Part shown: positions 12,081 through 22,590 of the stretch, in pieces
Layout of the letters: every line of letters begins with the position of its first letter
Numbering within the stretch: position 1 is the stretch's first letter
Source: Synaphobranchus kaupii
Lineage: Eukaryota > Chordata > Actinopteri > Anguilliformes > Synaphobranchidae
Direction: 5' to 3'
Assembly: GCA_029718625.1 (NCBI GenBank)
Contig: CM056391.1
Span: 27,692,281-27,756,280, forward strand
Length of the DNA stretch: 64,000 nucleotides
Made by a program: the position numbers and the translations under genes
The notes under the pieces: model-generated
What the model saw: the letters and a program-made list of their open reading frames with translations, nothing else
Told to the model about the DNA's origin: nothing
Database searches by the model: none

Positions 12081-12787
12081 ATGTATCTTCTATTGAGATT
12101 TTATTATACTCTAGGCCTACTAAATGATCTCTGATAGCCTACAAAGAAGGACAAATGGATCAAACACCATGCAAGATTACTGCTGTCAGTCCTGTCATAT
12201 TTAACTAGTTTTCATTTCATTTTGACATGGAAAATATTTACCCATACATGCTCTGTCTGCCCATGGTATGAGCTTCCCCTACAGAGTCAGTAGTAAAAGC
12301 ACTTCAATAATACCAACAAATCTTCAAAACTAATTCCAACTGCTTATCAATGTATACCTGATTTTACGGTACATGCATCAACATGCAGCATGGGCGGAGG
12401 GATGCGCTCTCCGAGCGACCTTTCTAGTTATTATTATTATTATTATAATTAAAAACGTTTGCAGTAAGCTACATTATCAGCAGAGTAGCGTAGACTAGAG
12501 CCACATTCAGAGGCTATTTATTTATTTTTTGCGTGACTAACCATGAATCAATATGTTTGAGGAATTGGCAGTTTATAAATCCGATCTCTTAAAGGCTTGC
12601 AGCTTAAAAGAGGCTATTATCGTAAATTCTTAATTTTCCTAGTAGTTAATTTTATGGTGACCTTGTGTTATGTGTGAAAAGGATAAAGTGAACAGAGCTG
12701 AAGTGAAGAAATTAATGAATAAAGAAATGTTGGCCGAGGCAAGGGGTTTCCACAGTCAGTCAGTCATGACCGCAAGAGCAGAGCGTA
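12081..12787. other. Noncoding stretch with an ATT microsatellite
   Basis: An ATT/TTA trinucleotide run is at about 12427-12447. A 64-codon frame at 12670-12864 has no recognisable domain and overlaps the hairpin that follows. Confidence 0.4.
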
Positions 12788-12837
12788 ACACCCTCCCCAA
12801 ACCAGACAAGAGCGAGTGTCCGGTTTGGGGAGGGTGT
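12788..12837. repeat. Perfect 16-bp stem hairpin
   Basis: ACACCCTCCCCAAACC at 12788-12803 pairs perfectly with GGTTTGGGGAGGGTGT at 12822-12837 across an 18-base loop. There is no T run after it and no bacterial context, so it is not a terminator. Its role is unknown. Confidence 0.85.
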
Positions 12838-12997
12838 GATATAGTACAAGTGAAATACAAGTGAAACATTGAACAGTTAATATTGGAAACCTCTTTTGCC
12901 TTTGCAATAAAAATATGTTAATGTGTCAATGTGAAAATAATAAGTCTAAGAAATGAAAAGTACTTAACAGTTGCACATTGTTTTTGTGGAAAACACA

Positions 12998-13483
12998 TGT
13001 CGTGGATTTTTCCCATTCAACCCACAGTGAGCAAGTCTGTCCAAACAGAACCACAACAAAACGCATGTAATAGAATAAGAAAAAGAATTTCAGTTTATTG
13101 GAGATAAACTTAGAATGAGAGAGTCAGAATCTCTCTGCCTTAGAAACAGTATACAGAGGAGATTTATACACAATCTATCATTGCTTTACTGGCCAGCCAC
13201 AAGGGGCGGTTTCTAAACATACAGAGACAAGGGTATCCAATTCTTGGTGTTTTGTCTTTCTATAACCTTCAAAACAAGTAACGAAAACATCTGCCTGTCT
13301 CTGCAGATTGTGAAGGAGAGACACAGAGGGAGTGAACCATGACCTACTCAGTGTTCACAAAGAATACATTATTTAATTACTTAACTCAATATATAATTGA
13401 TCTATTATATTAAATGCTTAATGATAATCATGTGATTGTCTTTATGATAATACACACATATTGTAAAACAGAAAATTCCTTCA
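12998..13483 (-). repeat. Provirus 3' LTR
   Basis: 486 bp, TG...CA on either strand. By eye it is identical base for base to the 5' LTR. On the minus strand a TATAAAT lies at 13168-13162 and AATAAA at 13099-13094, about 65-70 bases downstream, which fits a U3-R arrangement with a short R. Confidence 0.95.
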
Positions 13484-13500
13484 CATTTCCCTCCTTTTAT
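13484..13500 (-). other. Polypurine tract
   Basis: On the minus strand the sequence ATAAAAGGAGGGAAATG directly abuts the 3' LTR. This is the expected position and composition of the plus-strand primer in reverse transcription. Confidence 0.85.
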
Positions 13501-14397
13501 CATTTCATGATAACTAACAGTTTTCTGTTACAATCTACCTAATGTACTCAATCAATTAGTAAGTGATTCATTTTAATAACATCATAAATGATTACATGAT
13601 TATACAGACCAAATACAATAATCTCGTGTGGATATGTACAATACTCCAATAATCCAGGGGGAATTGAAAAACCGGCAGACTCAGGACTTATATGGGACAA
13701 AACTAGCACAGAGCCAGAAAACCCAATCAGTTCCGGAAAAAATAATCCCCCGATCCCTCTCAAGGCAATCAAGCTTCGCTTCCGGATATTAGCAATTATC
13801 GCACATCATCCATATCTGATTAATAACAAGAATCAACATAGTTGATAGTTAAAATAAAAAAATAAAAATGAAATCATAGTAAATATAGTAACAGGATAGA
13901 ATATAGTTGAATATAAAAATAATTTTCACTATAATGCACTACTGATTATTTAACATATAAAATTATTACTATCAAGAGAAAGTCTGAAAGAAAAGAAAGA
14001 TAAAAAATAAAAACCCATCATGTAATGGAGACTTTTCACAACTCCTGGAATGTCAACCTTTTATCTCTTCACATTACAACACTGTCTTCCCACCAACCAT
14101 GTGACAGGGTGGGTACATAATTCAGGCCTATACTTTATATAGGGTCGTCAGTAAACTCAGGAAGTTGTCGGAGAAGGAATACATTATCTTGTTCAGGATC
14201 AGGAACATTTTGCTGTAAGTACTGACCTATAGCAGCTTGAGTCAGGAATCACACATGTGGCAATGAGGGCGCAAACTCTACTCCAGTCAGGGGGGGAGAG
14301 CAGAGTGCCCACAAAGCAATTACCAATCAGATAACAGTCGGCTCCCAAGGCGAGAGGATGGTGTTATCCCGGAACAGTTTGCAGTTTGCTTCCTATT
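13501..14397 (-). other. Provirus 3' region without a usable env frame
   Basis: A transmembrane env subunit would be expected here, but I see no long frame, no hydrophobic anchor with downstream tail, and no disulfide motif of the CX6CC type. Much of 13800-14000 is very AT-rich. The 74-codon frame at 13548-13772 is not recognisable. The env TM region is therefore deleted or replaced. Confidence 0.6.
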
Positions 14398-14920
14398 CTA
14401 AGGTAATGAGATTGCGTGTGACCAGTTCGTCCTACATATCTCATCAGCCATGTCAGGGTAGTCTCTGCAAGGACTATAGGAATCACTCAGACAGTCAAAA
14501 CACTTATCAGGATGCATGGGCGGACAGTAACAGAAAACAGTTTTACTCTGAACATTGTCTAATTGACCTAGTGCATTAGAGCCATTACCTATAATACACA
14601 TTGCAAACTTCATACTATGTTTAAGTACGACTGGACCGGGCATTTTCCATGACACCTGTGGCCATGCTAGGTAATCTTTCAGGAAAGAACAATTTGTATT
14701 GACTACTGGAGTACTCAAAAGTGACAGATTTAATGGCACAGAGAAATCAGCTTTATCCCACCGTATTCCCACACCTGGGTGAGAACTCAGTCCCACCAAA
14801 CACGTTGAGAGGTCCTTCTTCAGATTCTGCACCTGAAGAAGAGGGCCTGCTTCAGGCTGCAGCCTAATCTTCTCAAAGGGTTGTACCCCTCGGTGTTCCT
14901 GCTGTCGTCTGGCATGTTGG
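14398..14920 (-). pseudogene. env: Env-position fragment (probable surface subunit remnant)
   Basis: A 144-codon open stretch (14398-14832) follows the integrase and is Cys-rich near its end, with two N-glycosylation-type NxS/T sites. A short upstream frame in another phase starts with an ATG near 14915. The position between pol and the 3' LTR, together with the Cys and glycosylation pattern, suggests the receptor-binding part of env. No signal peptide, furin site or membrane anchor is visible, and the length is a fraction of a normal env. The identification rests mostly on position. Confidence 0.45.
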
Positions 14921-15028
14921 GAGCAGATATTACTGTCACGTGCTCCTTGAAGTGGTGGTTCTCTGAGTTTTTAAACTCCGTGAGAACTTAGTCGTCCCTG
15001 CGCGTCGGTCGAGGTGGGTCTCTCACCC

Positions 15029-15915
15029 TTATCCCTCCTTTGGCGCTGGTGGAGCTCTTTTGCAGTGGCTGGCGTGGACCCAAGAAGCACGGCCTTCCAC
15101 TCGCACGGCTGTGGGCGTGGTGAGTAGTATCTGGAAAGGACCCCTCCACCTGGCCTGGTGCCACTTCTTCCTTCTGAAGTCTTTTATCACCACCCAGTCT
15201 CCTGGCTGCAGGTCATGTAGAGGCCCGCTGGCTGGATCTGGGAGAGCTGCTTTCACCTGTTGATGCACAGATCTCAGAACATTGGTTAGCTGAACACAGT
15301 AACTCACCATGCGAGTGTCAGCTAGCTCCTTGTCCAGCATCAGCCCTGGGGGGTGACATCCAGTCCTCATGGGCCGCCCTGTGATGACTTCATAGGGCGA
15401 CAACCCTGTAGCAGCGTGGACCCTCCCCCGCATACCTGTAAGGACAATTGGCAGGGCCTGGACCCAATCCAGACCTGTCTCTGCCATCACTTTAGTTAAC
15501 CGGTTCTTAATGGTTCCATTTGCCCTCTCTACCGCCCCTCCACTCTGAGGGTGGTAAGCACAATGGAACTTCAACCTGATCCCCAATTGCTCGGTCACTT
15601 TGTCCAACACCTTATTTAAAAAGTGTGAGCCTCTGTCTGAAGACAGCTTCCTCGGGATCCCCCACCTAGGAATAAGCTCTGTTAGTAGGGCTTTCGCCAC
15701 TGCTGCAGCATCAGCTTTCCCTGTAGGAAAAACTTCAACCCACTTTGAAAACATGTCAACAAACACCAAACAATATTTCTTACCCCTGCATGGGTTATCA
15801 TCAGGTACTCGAAAGGCTCCTGTGGAGCCGGGTGGGCCGCATTTGGAACCTTCTGGCCCCTCCCAGCATTATTTACAACACAGATAACACACTTTTCACA
15901 AAAGTTTTTTTGCAT
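15029..15915 (-). pseudogene. pol: Retroviral integrase, frameshifted
   Basis: Integrase joins viral DNA to the host chromosome. The N-terminal part (about 15780-15915) retains the Cys-x2-Cys end of the zinc-binding HHCC domain. The catalytic core follows in a different phase from about 15790 downward, with D in VFVDMFSKW, D in SSDRGSHF and E in GGAVERANG. The last two are separated by 35 residues, as in DD35E enzymes. The C-terminal domain ends in a WVHASHCK segment typical of gammaretroviral integrases. The frameshift lies near 15770-15810. A stop ends the frame at 15029. Confidence 0.9.
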
Positions 15916-17075
15916 AAGTAGAAAATCCGCTTGTGTCCCAGTGTCTGGACATCAAAGATATCATCCCTCCTTTTGACACATGATCCAGTCCATGAGTCAA
16001 TTTAGCATAATAGGGAAATAAAAAACGAGATAAACAGGGTTTACCAGTAGGGCCTAGCCAGACCCCATCAGTGTAGGTGCCGTCTCGCTTCCATTTGGCC
16101 TTTTCCTGGGGTGTGGCCCCAGCTTGGCAGTCCTGTACAGAGGCCATTGGAGTGTCTGTGGGAACAGCAGCCTGTGTGAGCAGACTGAGAGTTGTGTGAG
16201 GGGGGGCGATTGCAGCTGTCTTGGCAGCCAAGTCCGCCTGCTCATTACCTTGAGAGATAGCATCAGTCTGGTTTGTGTGAGCGGAGCATTTACATATAGC
16301 AATGGCAGCAGGCAAAAGAATTGCCTGTAGGAGGCAGCTCACTAAGTGTCCATTCTGTATAGTTTTCCCTGTAGAGGTAAGGAAGCCTCTATGCTGCCAA
16401 AGAGTTCCAAAGTCGTGCACAACTCCAAAAGCATATCTGCTGTCAGTGAAAATATTTACAGTTTTACCTTCAGCCAAATGGCAAGCGCGTGTAAGAGCGA
16501 ACAGTTCAGCTGCCTGTGCTGAGAGGTGTCCAGGAAGGCGGGCTGACTCCAGAACCTGGTGTTGTGTCACTACTGCATAGCCAACCTGACTGTCACCTGT
16601 GAGGGGACATCGACTGGCAGAACCGTCAACAAACATATCAAAGTCTGCATTTGAGAGGGGAGTGGTGGCGAGGTCAGGACGGGGGAAGAGAATTTGATCT
16701 AACACATGAACACAATTATGTGGCTCCCCATCCTCAGGTGTAGGTAAAAGAGTAGCGGGATTCAGAACATTGCATCGCTTGACTGTAACATTTGGCAAAG
16801 AGAGCAACACATGTTGATAGTGAAGCATTCGAGCTGGTGAGAACTGAGCTGTTTTTTTGCTTTAACAGAGTTTCTGCTACCGCATGAGGAACAAGGACAG
16901 TGAGAGGACGATAAGCAACAAGTGATGCAGATGCAGTTACCGCCAAAGCCGCTGCTGAAATGGAGCGCAAACAAAGAGGAAGGCCCCTAGAAACAGCATC
17001 AAGTCGCTGAGAATAGTACGCCACAGGCCTGTGCTTATCACCGTGCTTTTTTTGTAACCGGTTTAGGGAGGTCAA
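15916..17075 (-). pseudogene. pol: RT connection and RNase H domain, frameshifted
   Basis: RNase H degrades the RNA strand during reverse transcription. The first frame (16734-17075) begins abruptly with a connection-domain segment containing HRPVAYYSQRLD. The second (15896-16828) contains the RNase H core, with D in MFVDGSAS, E in AQAAELFALT, and D in NIFTDSRYAF. The phase change coincides with a run of T near 16853-16858. Compared with related retroviruses, about 70-80 residues between the RT thumb and this point are missing around 17050, so the polymerase could not fold normally. Confidence 0.85.
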
Positions 17076-18087
17076 GAATCGCTTGGATTCTGTCAGTTCC
17101 CAAAGATTTGCCTTCTGCAGAAATAGTGTGCCCTAAGTAGGTAACAGTATTTAATGCAAATTGCAGTTTCTCCTGTTTAACTTTGTGGCCCTCTCTGGCT
17201 AGGAATGTCAATAGTTCAAGTGAATCCTGAATACAGCTGTGCTCGTCTGGAGAGCAGACGAGGAGATCATCAACGTATTGAATCAAAGTACTTTGGCCTG
17301 AAGAAAACTGGAATTGTTCCAAGTTTTCCTGCAGCGCTGCTGAAAAAACTGCTGGTGATTCAGCATACCCCTGGGGTAATCGAGACCAGGTATACCTTTT
17401 TGCCCTGAATGTAAAGGCAAACCAGTACTGGGAATTTACATCAACAGGAATACTAAAGAATGCATTCGCTAGATCGATCACAGAAAAATATTTAGCATTA
17501 CCCGGGACTTGTGTAAGAATAGTTGCGGGGTTTGGCACAACGGGAGCGCGCTGTTGAACGGCGCTGTTCACAGCTCGTAAATCTTGTACGAACCGCCAAG
17601 ACCCATCAGGCTTTTTTACAGGCAAGATAGGAGTGTTGCATGGAGAGTCAGGACAGGGAACCACAACACCAGCTTCTAACAACGCATTAAATACGGGGGC
17701 AATGCCGTCTTCGGCTTCTGGGCGTAGGGGATATTGACGTTTGCATGGTCTGTATTCAGATTTAGGGGTTACTTGAAGTGGAGTAACTCCAGCTATGAGC
17801 CCCACATCATTTTGGGACGTTGCCCACAATTGAGAGGGAATTGCACTGAATCTCGGGTCTGACAAATGCAAGTAGGCTTGGGTGTCACACAACAACTCAT
17901 GAATGCTGCAGACAGCTGTCAGAGAGTTCGGAAACTGGTGCGCAGTGACACGCAGAGAGGGAGAATATTTTGAAAATTCCCCTGTCTTTTCCCAGTCCGT
18001 GGTGTCCAAACATAATCTCACCCATGGTCCTGTGTCCTCCCATTTTTTTTTTTTTTGAGGCTTTGCACAGTGAAACATGGGGTGCAC
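17038..18087 (-). pseudogene. pol: Retroviral reverse transcriptase
   Basis: The frame contains the polymerase fingers and palm: LPVKKPDGSWRFVQDLRAVN, SVIDLANAFFSIP, the LPQGYAESPAVF segment, and the catalytic box QYVDDLL with YVDD encoded at 17277-17266. The upstream link to protease is broken at a poly(T) tract at about 18046-18057 (poly A on the coding strand). The frame runs into the RNase H region after KPVTKK with the expected thumb/connection sequence absent. It is clearly a retroviral pol gene and is inactive as it stands. Confidence 0.92.
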
Positions 18088-18177
18088 TTCCCGCTATGGA
18101 ATAGAATTGCTGATGTGCTGAGCTCAATTCTACAGACAATGCACAGAAATCGCGACCAACCAAAAACAATGTCGAAA

Positions 18178-18861
18178 TTAATTTACACAATCACCGTACC
18201 AATTCTTCTCAAATTCCCAATCTCTACCTCGACTAAAATGTGCTGTTACATGTAGTTGTAATTCTGTCAGTCTGTCGCCAGTGCCTGTCCACTCAGTTTT
18301 GGCCATTTGTATGGCTTTAGCTGTGACTGAGGATCTGTCCAGATCCCAAGCATAGTAAAACATTTCTAGAGTTTCTGCCGTAGCAGATCTGTCAATAGTT
18401 AAACCGTCATCAGTACACTGCACACTCAGACCTAATTTGCACATTAAGTCTCTGCCAAGCAGGTTTACCGGACATACAGGGGAGAACAAGAACGCATGTT
18501 TCAAAGTAATATTTGAGCCCGTATTGAAATCTTGCACCAGTAATGGAGCTGTAAATTTCTCTGTCGTGGTATTTCCACCAGCATCTTGGCTGAGCATGGT
18601 TTTACCACTAAAAAGAGGAGGTTTTGAATCCCATGATTTAGCTGCTATTACAGACCGACCAGCTCCCGTATCCACAATGAAGTCTAATGCTCGCCCATCA
18701 ACTTTTAATGCATTTGGAGCCGTATGGTAAAGGAACCCAGCAAACTCACCCATGTCCGCATGCGTTTCCTCGTCTCCCACAAAAAATGTCATTGTCCAGG
18801 TAATCCAGTTTGACCCCCAGGATGTTGGAAAGTAACATTCCCGTGGGGTGCTGTGTCCCAA
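18178..18861 (-). pseudogene. pro: Retroviral aspartic protease region
   Basis: The frame has the protease signature DFIVDTGAGRSVI, with DTGA encoded at 18672-18661, and the flap-distal LLGRDLM segment near its middle. It overlaps the end of gag in another phase (18789-18861). It stops at 18178 before joining RT, so a gag-pro-pol precursor could not be made without correcting the frame. In exogenous relatives the protease is made by stop suppression or frameshift. Which applies here is not clear. Confidence 0.88.
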
Positions 18862-19942
18862 TTATCAGCATTACCGGAAAATGTACAACCGCGAGCCCAA
18901 TGTCCATTTTTTCCACATTTTCGGCAAACATCATAATCCACCATGGTAGTGGGTCCCATGGAGTTGGGTCTCTGTCTGTTCCCTTGATTCCATCCTCCAC
19001 GTCTGCCGCGGCCTCTCCTTTGCTGCTGCTGTCCACCGGCACCGTCTCGGTTCCCCTGGTAGGAATGGAGCTGGGCCAGCTGCAGCTGAGAGGTCATCTT
19101 GTCGCTCTTCTTTTTGTCTTTGTGTTGCTTGTCGCGGTCCTGTTCTTCGCAGTGAACAGCATAACGGAGAACGTCCTTAAGTCTCCGAGTCTGCCAGCCA
19201 ACACAGGAGGTCTTAATAGCGGTTGCAAGGTGTTTATCCAATCCATCCAGGAAACAGTGGGTTAGCTGAGTCTCATACGGAGTAAGAGTCTCGCTGTTTT
19301 CCGGTTTGTCCATTCCACTGTGTGCGTCGTACTTCTCTGAAAGTCTCAAGAAATCATTAACAGTTTCACCAGGCTTTTGTTTAACCTGTCTGACTGCTTC
19401 CCAGTTCAGACGAACAGGGAATTCGGTTTTCATACTGGTTTCCAAAGTCTTAATTTGTTCCATATACTCAGAAGTAGCACCATCATTGTATGGATGGTAG
19501 GCATCTCTACCTCGTGCAGTTCGCCCTTGTGGGAAGTTACCTGTACTGTGGAATCTGGGCCTACTGAAGCTGCAGGTCTCGCTCTGGTCGCCGGCCCACT
19601 CGCAGATGGTTGTGCAGCAGCACTGGAATGCGCTGCCTGGAGAGCAGGGGCTGAGGGATGTCCGTGAGCTCCTGCCGCTTGCTGTGGAACATAAGCTGGA
19701 GGACACGCAGGACAGTCCAAGTCCAGGTTAATTTTGTGTACGCTTGCAAGCTGTGCTACATTGGGATACAAAGAGCCGCCGGAATGCACAACAGGAGATA
19801 GCACTGAATTACTTTGTTGGGATTTCTCCACAGTATTTTTATTTTCTCCCTTGGTCTGTTTTTCCTGCCTTAATTTTGATTCCTTTTCCCACAAATCTAC
19901 TACATCCCAGTCGGGTTGCCATTTATTTTTACCTCTCTATGA
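18789..19942 (-). pseudogene. gag: Retroviral gag, truncated and frameshifted
   Basis: Gag forms the virion shell. An N-terminal Pro/Ala-rich part (19430-19942) and a capsid C-terminal plus nucleocapsid part (18789 to about 19520) are in different phases. The second contains a major-homology-like segment (KQKPGETVNDFLRLSEKY), a charged Lys/Asp/Gln linker, an Arg/Gly-rich tract and one zinc knuckle of the CX2CX4HX4C type at 18926-18885. No ATG-initiated matrix start is present: the frame opens after a TAG close to the leader. The matrix N-terminus and much of the capsid N-terminal domain are therefore missing. Confidence 0.88.
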
Positions 19943-20043
19943 GAAGGTGGGTTGCGGTATCGGGGTTTGAACTCCCGGCAGTGATCACTGTCTTAAGCCG
20001 TTCCGACTTGAGAGAAATCTGCGTTGGAGAAATCAAGTTAGCA
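19943..20043 (-). other. Provirus leader resembling the primer tRNA
   Basis: Read on the plus strand, 19993-20061 resembles serine tRNA from the D loop to the CCA end. TTAAGCCGTT, GACTTGA, AAATC and GTTGG occur in order and with nearly the spacing found in serine tRNA(UGA) (69 versus about 67 nucleotides), and they lead into the exact acceptor end that forms the primer site. A tRNA B-box-like GAGTTCAAACC also lies on the minus strand near 19962-19972. The comparison tRNA sequence is from memory. Confidence 0.5.
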
Positions 20044-20061
20044 ATCCTGCCGACTACGCCA
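20044..20061 (-). other. Primer binding site, serine tRNA
   Basis: On the minus strand TGGCGTAGTCGGCAGGAT starts three bases after the 5' LTR. It is complementary to the 3' end of vertebrate serine tRNA of the AGA/UGA group (...ATCCTGCCGACTACG plus CCA). Confidence 0.85.
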
Positions 20062-20064
20062 TAT

Positions 20065-20550
20065 TGTCGTGGATTTTTCCCATTCAACCCACAGTGAGCA
20101 AGTCTGTCCAAACAGAACCACAACAAAACGCATGTAATAGAATAAGAAAAAGAATTTCAGTTTATTGGAGATAAACTTAGAATGAGAGAGTCAGAATCTC
20201 TCTGCCTTAGAAACAGTATACAGAGGAGATTTATACACAATCTATCATTGCTTTACTGGCCAGCCACAAGGGGCGGTTTCTAAACATACAGAGACAAGGG
20301 TATCCAATTCTTGGTGTTTTGTCTTTCTATAACCTTCAAAACAAGTAACGAAAACATCTGCCTGTCTCTGCAGATTGTGAAGGAGAGACACAGAGGGAGT
20401 GAACCATGACCTACTCAGTGTTCACAAAGAATACATTATTTAATTACTTAACTCAATATATAATTGATCTATTATATTAAATGCTTAATGATAATCATGT
20501 GATTGTCTTTATGATAATACACACATATTGTAAAACAGAAAATTCCTTCA
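20065..20550 (-). repeat. Provirus 5' LTR
   Basis: 486 bp and, as far as I can see, identical to the 3' LTR. Minus-strand TATAAAT at 20235-20229 is the likely promoter of the provirus and AATAAA is at 20166-20161. Confidence 0.95.
20229..20235 (-). promoter_or_regulatory. Provirus LTR TATA box
   Basis: TATAAAT on the minus strand in the 5' LTR, upstream of the AATAAA signal at an ordinary retroviral U3-R distance. The same box is at 13162-13168 in the 3' LTR. Confidence 0.6.
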
Positions 20551-20554
20551 CACA

Positions 20555-20640
20555 CACATGTGCACTGCTGGGCTCGAACCCACAATCCACTGTGTGGGAG
20601 ACTGCAGTTCTAACCACAAGGCCACAGTAACTTCTTGGAA
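20555..20640 (-). mobile_element. tRNA-derived SINE head interrupted by the provirus
   Basis: On the minus strand an A-box-like TGGCCTTGTGGTTAGA and a B box GGGTTCGAGCCC lie about 30 bases apart, with partial acceptor pairing. The anticodon arm is not canonical, so this is better read as a SINE head than a tRNA gene. It runs leftward into the provirus. Its body, if present, would continue at 12997 and below. Confidence 0.55.
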
Positions 20641-22310
20641 AGCATGAAGCCATTAGCTACATTAACATTAAAAAACATTAGTATGAAGCGTTTTTATTGG
20701 ACGATAAGCTTGATGAGCAGGTATACGGACCATACCCTCAAATAATAATTCTCCCCATTGGATAACATCGTGATGGAGGCAGGCAGTTTGGCAGGAAAAT
20801 GGGAAGAAGAAGAAGAAGCGGAAGAGGAAGGAGAAAAACGGCAAAATAACCCAAGTTTGTGGCTTTATTGTGTGGATGTGTGAAGTTGTATCTGAATGCT
20901 GTGTGGTTACATGAGGTCAGAACATACAGAATTTAATGTTTTTAAGGGCTGATAGTCTATGGTCATTGTGGTTACTTCTGTAGGAAACCCTGAAAAGTGC
21001 CAAACTCTCGGTGCTGTATAGGTATGGGGCATGCCCCACCAAGCCGTAACTTGGCGGATGGCATACCTGCCATCCCAATATAGTAATTATAAAGCGTCTT
21101 GAAAAAGTGTCAATCGACTTAACGTTCATGGATGCATGCTTCAGAATTCAAATCTGGCAGCTAGCTAAACTGAAGTGGTTGTTCTTTTTGAATCTCCTAT
21201 TTAAAGTGTAGGAAGTTAACTGCACCACCTCACTGTAAGGTTTTGCTTTTTTTTTTTTCTTGCGCTCAATTTGTCTGTGAATTCATCTAAGAAGCAGGTT
21301 CTCTTTGAATATTTCTAATGAAAGATAAAGTAAACAGTTAAGAGATGGCATTGACCAGGGCAGGCTGCATTCATTACAAATCTGGTGAGGACTCACTAAA
21401 CTGACAAACAACAGTTAGGGAACTAATCGGTGTCCAGTTCTGAACTGAATGAAAAATGAAGGTACTGGTGACAGTAAACAAATCAGTGAATGAAGTGAAA
21501 TTTCAATGCCATTACATTGCCCACTGGCACTGAAACATTGATGTGAGATTAGATACAGTATTATAAGAGTGAATGCCAGGCTTGATTGTTTAGTTTCCTT
21601 CGGCTCACTTGAGTCTTGATTGGAAATTACCGACACCTGTTGTGGATTTTCCCGAGAGCATATATATTTGCGGCATTCTCTAGCACGAGGTCGGTTGATT
21701 TTCCCTGTAACTGGGTTATTTTGTTCCCTTTGGCTATCTTCATGCACGTTGCCAGCTTTGCTGTCATGCTGAAGCTCATTTTTAAGTATTGTGGCGTTTG
21801 TTTCAGGTTGTATGCAGCGATCCCTTCACCCCTTTGCGGGCGCATATTTGAGTCAACTTCGTCACAGCCTATATTTTGTAGTTTGTCGTAGTTGTTGCCT
21901 TGCTGAAGGGGTGCACATGTTTTATCTGCGTTTTCATGTAATTCCCCATATAGAAGCCAGTTTTAACGTTGCTTTGTGCGAGCATATTCATGTTTTTTAT
22001 ATAGATGCAATTTAACTGGGGTTTTGTTTTGTGTGGAAACTTTGGTACTGCTGTCATTTCGGGGAGGTTGGTTACAGTGGTTCCAACGCTTCTCAGTCGA
22101 AAACCGCCGCCCATTGTGTCTCGCTGTCTGATGGGCTGTGAAATCCCGATCTCGTTTTTGTCTCGTTTCTTGTTTGCTCATACTTCAACAACCCCCCCCC
22201 CCCCCTTTTCATGTTTCTTTTGATATTTTAATAAACAAATTATTTTGCAGACGCAGCCAAAGTATCATTTCTCACTTTGCGGGTGATCAACTAAGAGTCA
22301 TTATGTAAAT
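20641..22310. other. Noncoding stretch, nothing recognised
   Basis: Contains a GAAGAAGAAG run near 20803-20833, a poly(T) near 21246-21260 and a C run near 22191-22205. Open frames of 70-110 codons at 21415-22223 overlap in several phases and show no domain. Confidence 0.4.
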
Positions 22311-22590
22311 TGGTAACACTTTACAATAAGGGAACACACCTCATGCCTTAACTAATGCATGACTCATGGTGATTTCATCATAATTTAATGCATGAAGTAA
22401 TGCATGATGTATCATGAACTCTGTGCGGCTCAATATTAATAAATTATCAAGGCATTGTTAGTTCATGTGATTACTATACACTTAATGTATCATCAATTAA
22501 TGAACATTAACTCACAGTTAAGTCATACATTAAGTAACATGTCATCAAAGTAGCTGCAAATCAGTTAGAAAAAATCTTCTCAGACCAACA
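22311..22590. repeat. Teleost interspersed repeat end
   Basis: Begins TTGGTAACACTTTACAATAAGG, a start that I recall from high-copy repeats in cyprinid and other fish genomes, and continues into ATGCATGA-rich sequence. Related ATGA/TCATTA-rich words recur at 23200-23500. Class not assigned. Confidence 0.45.

Larger units (their letters stand above)
12998..20550 (-). mobile_element. Class I endogenous retrovirus, complete LTR to LTR
   Basis: The provirus runs on the minus strand: 5' LTR 20065-20550, primer site 20044-20061, gag, pro, RT, RNase H, integrase, env remnant, purine tract, 3' LTR 12998-13483. CACA at 12994-12997 matches CACA at 20551-20554, a 4-bp duplication, though the flanks are CA-rich. 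A single CCHC knuckle, a YVDD reverse transcriptase and a gammaretrovirus-like integrase C-terminus place it near gamma/epsilon retroviruses. At 7,553 bp it is shortened by internal deletions in gag, in the RT-RNase H junction and in env, and several frames are shifted, so it is defective. Confidence 0.95.

Noticed and set aside
12998..20550. Host domestication of the provirus env or gag
   Set aside because: Env lacks any membrane anchor and gag is frameshifted and lacks its start, so neither frame is intact enough to suggest selection.
20555..20640. Functional tRNA gene on the minus strand
   Set aside because: A and B boxes are present but the anticodon arm does not form a standard 7-base loop, so a SINE head is more likely.
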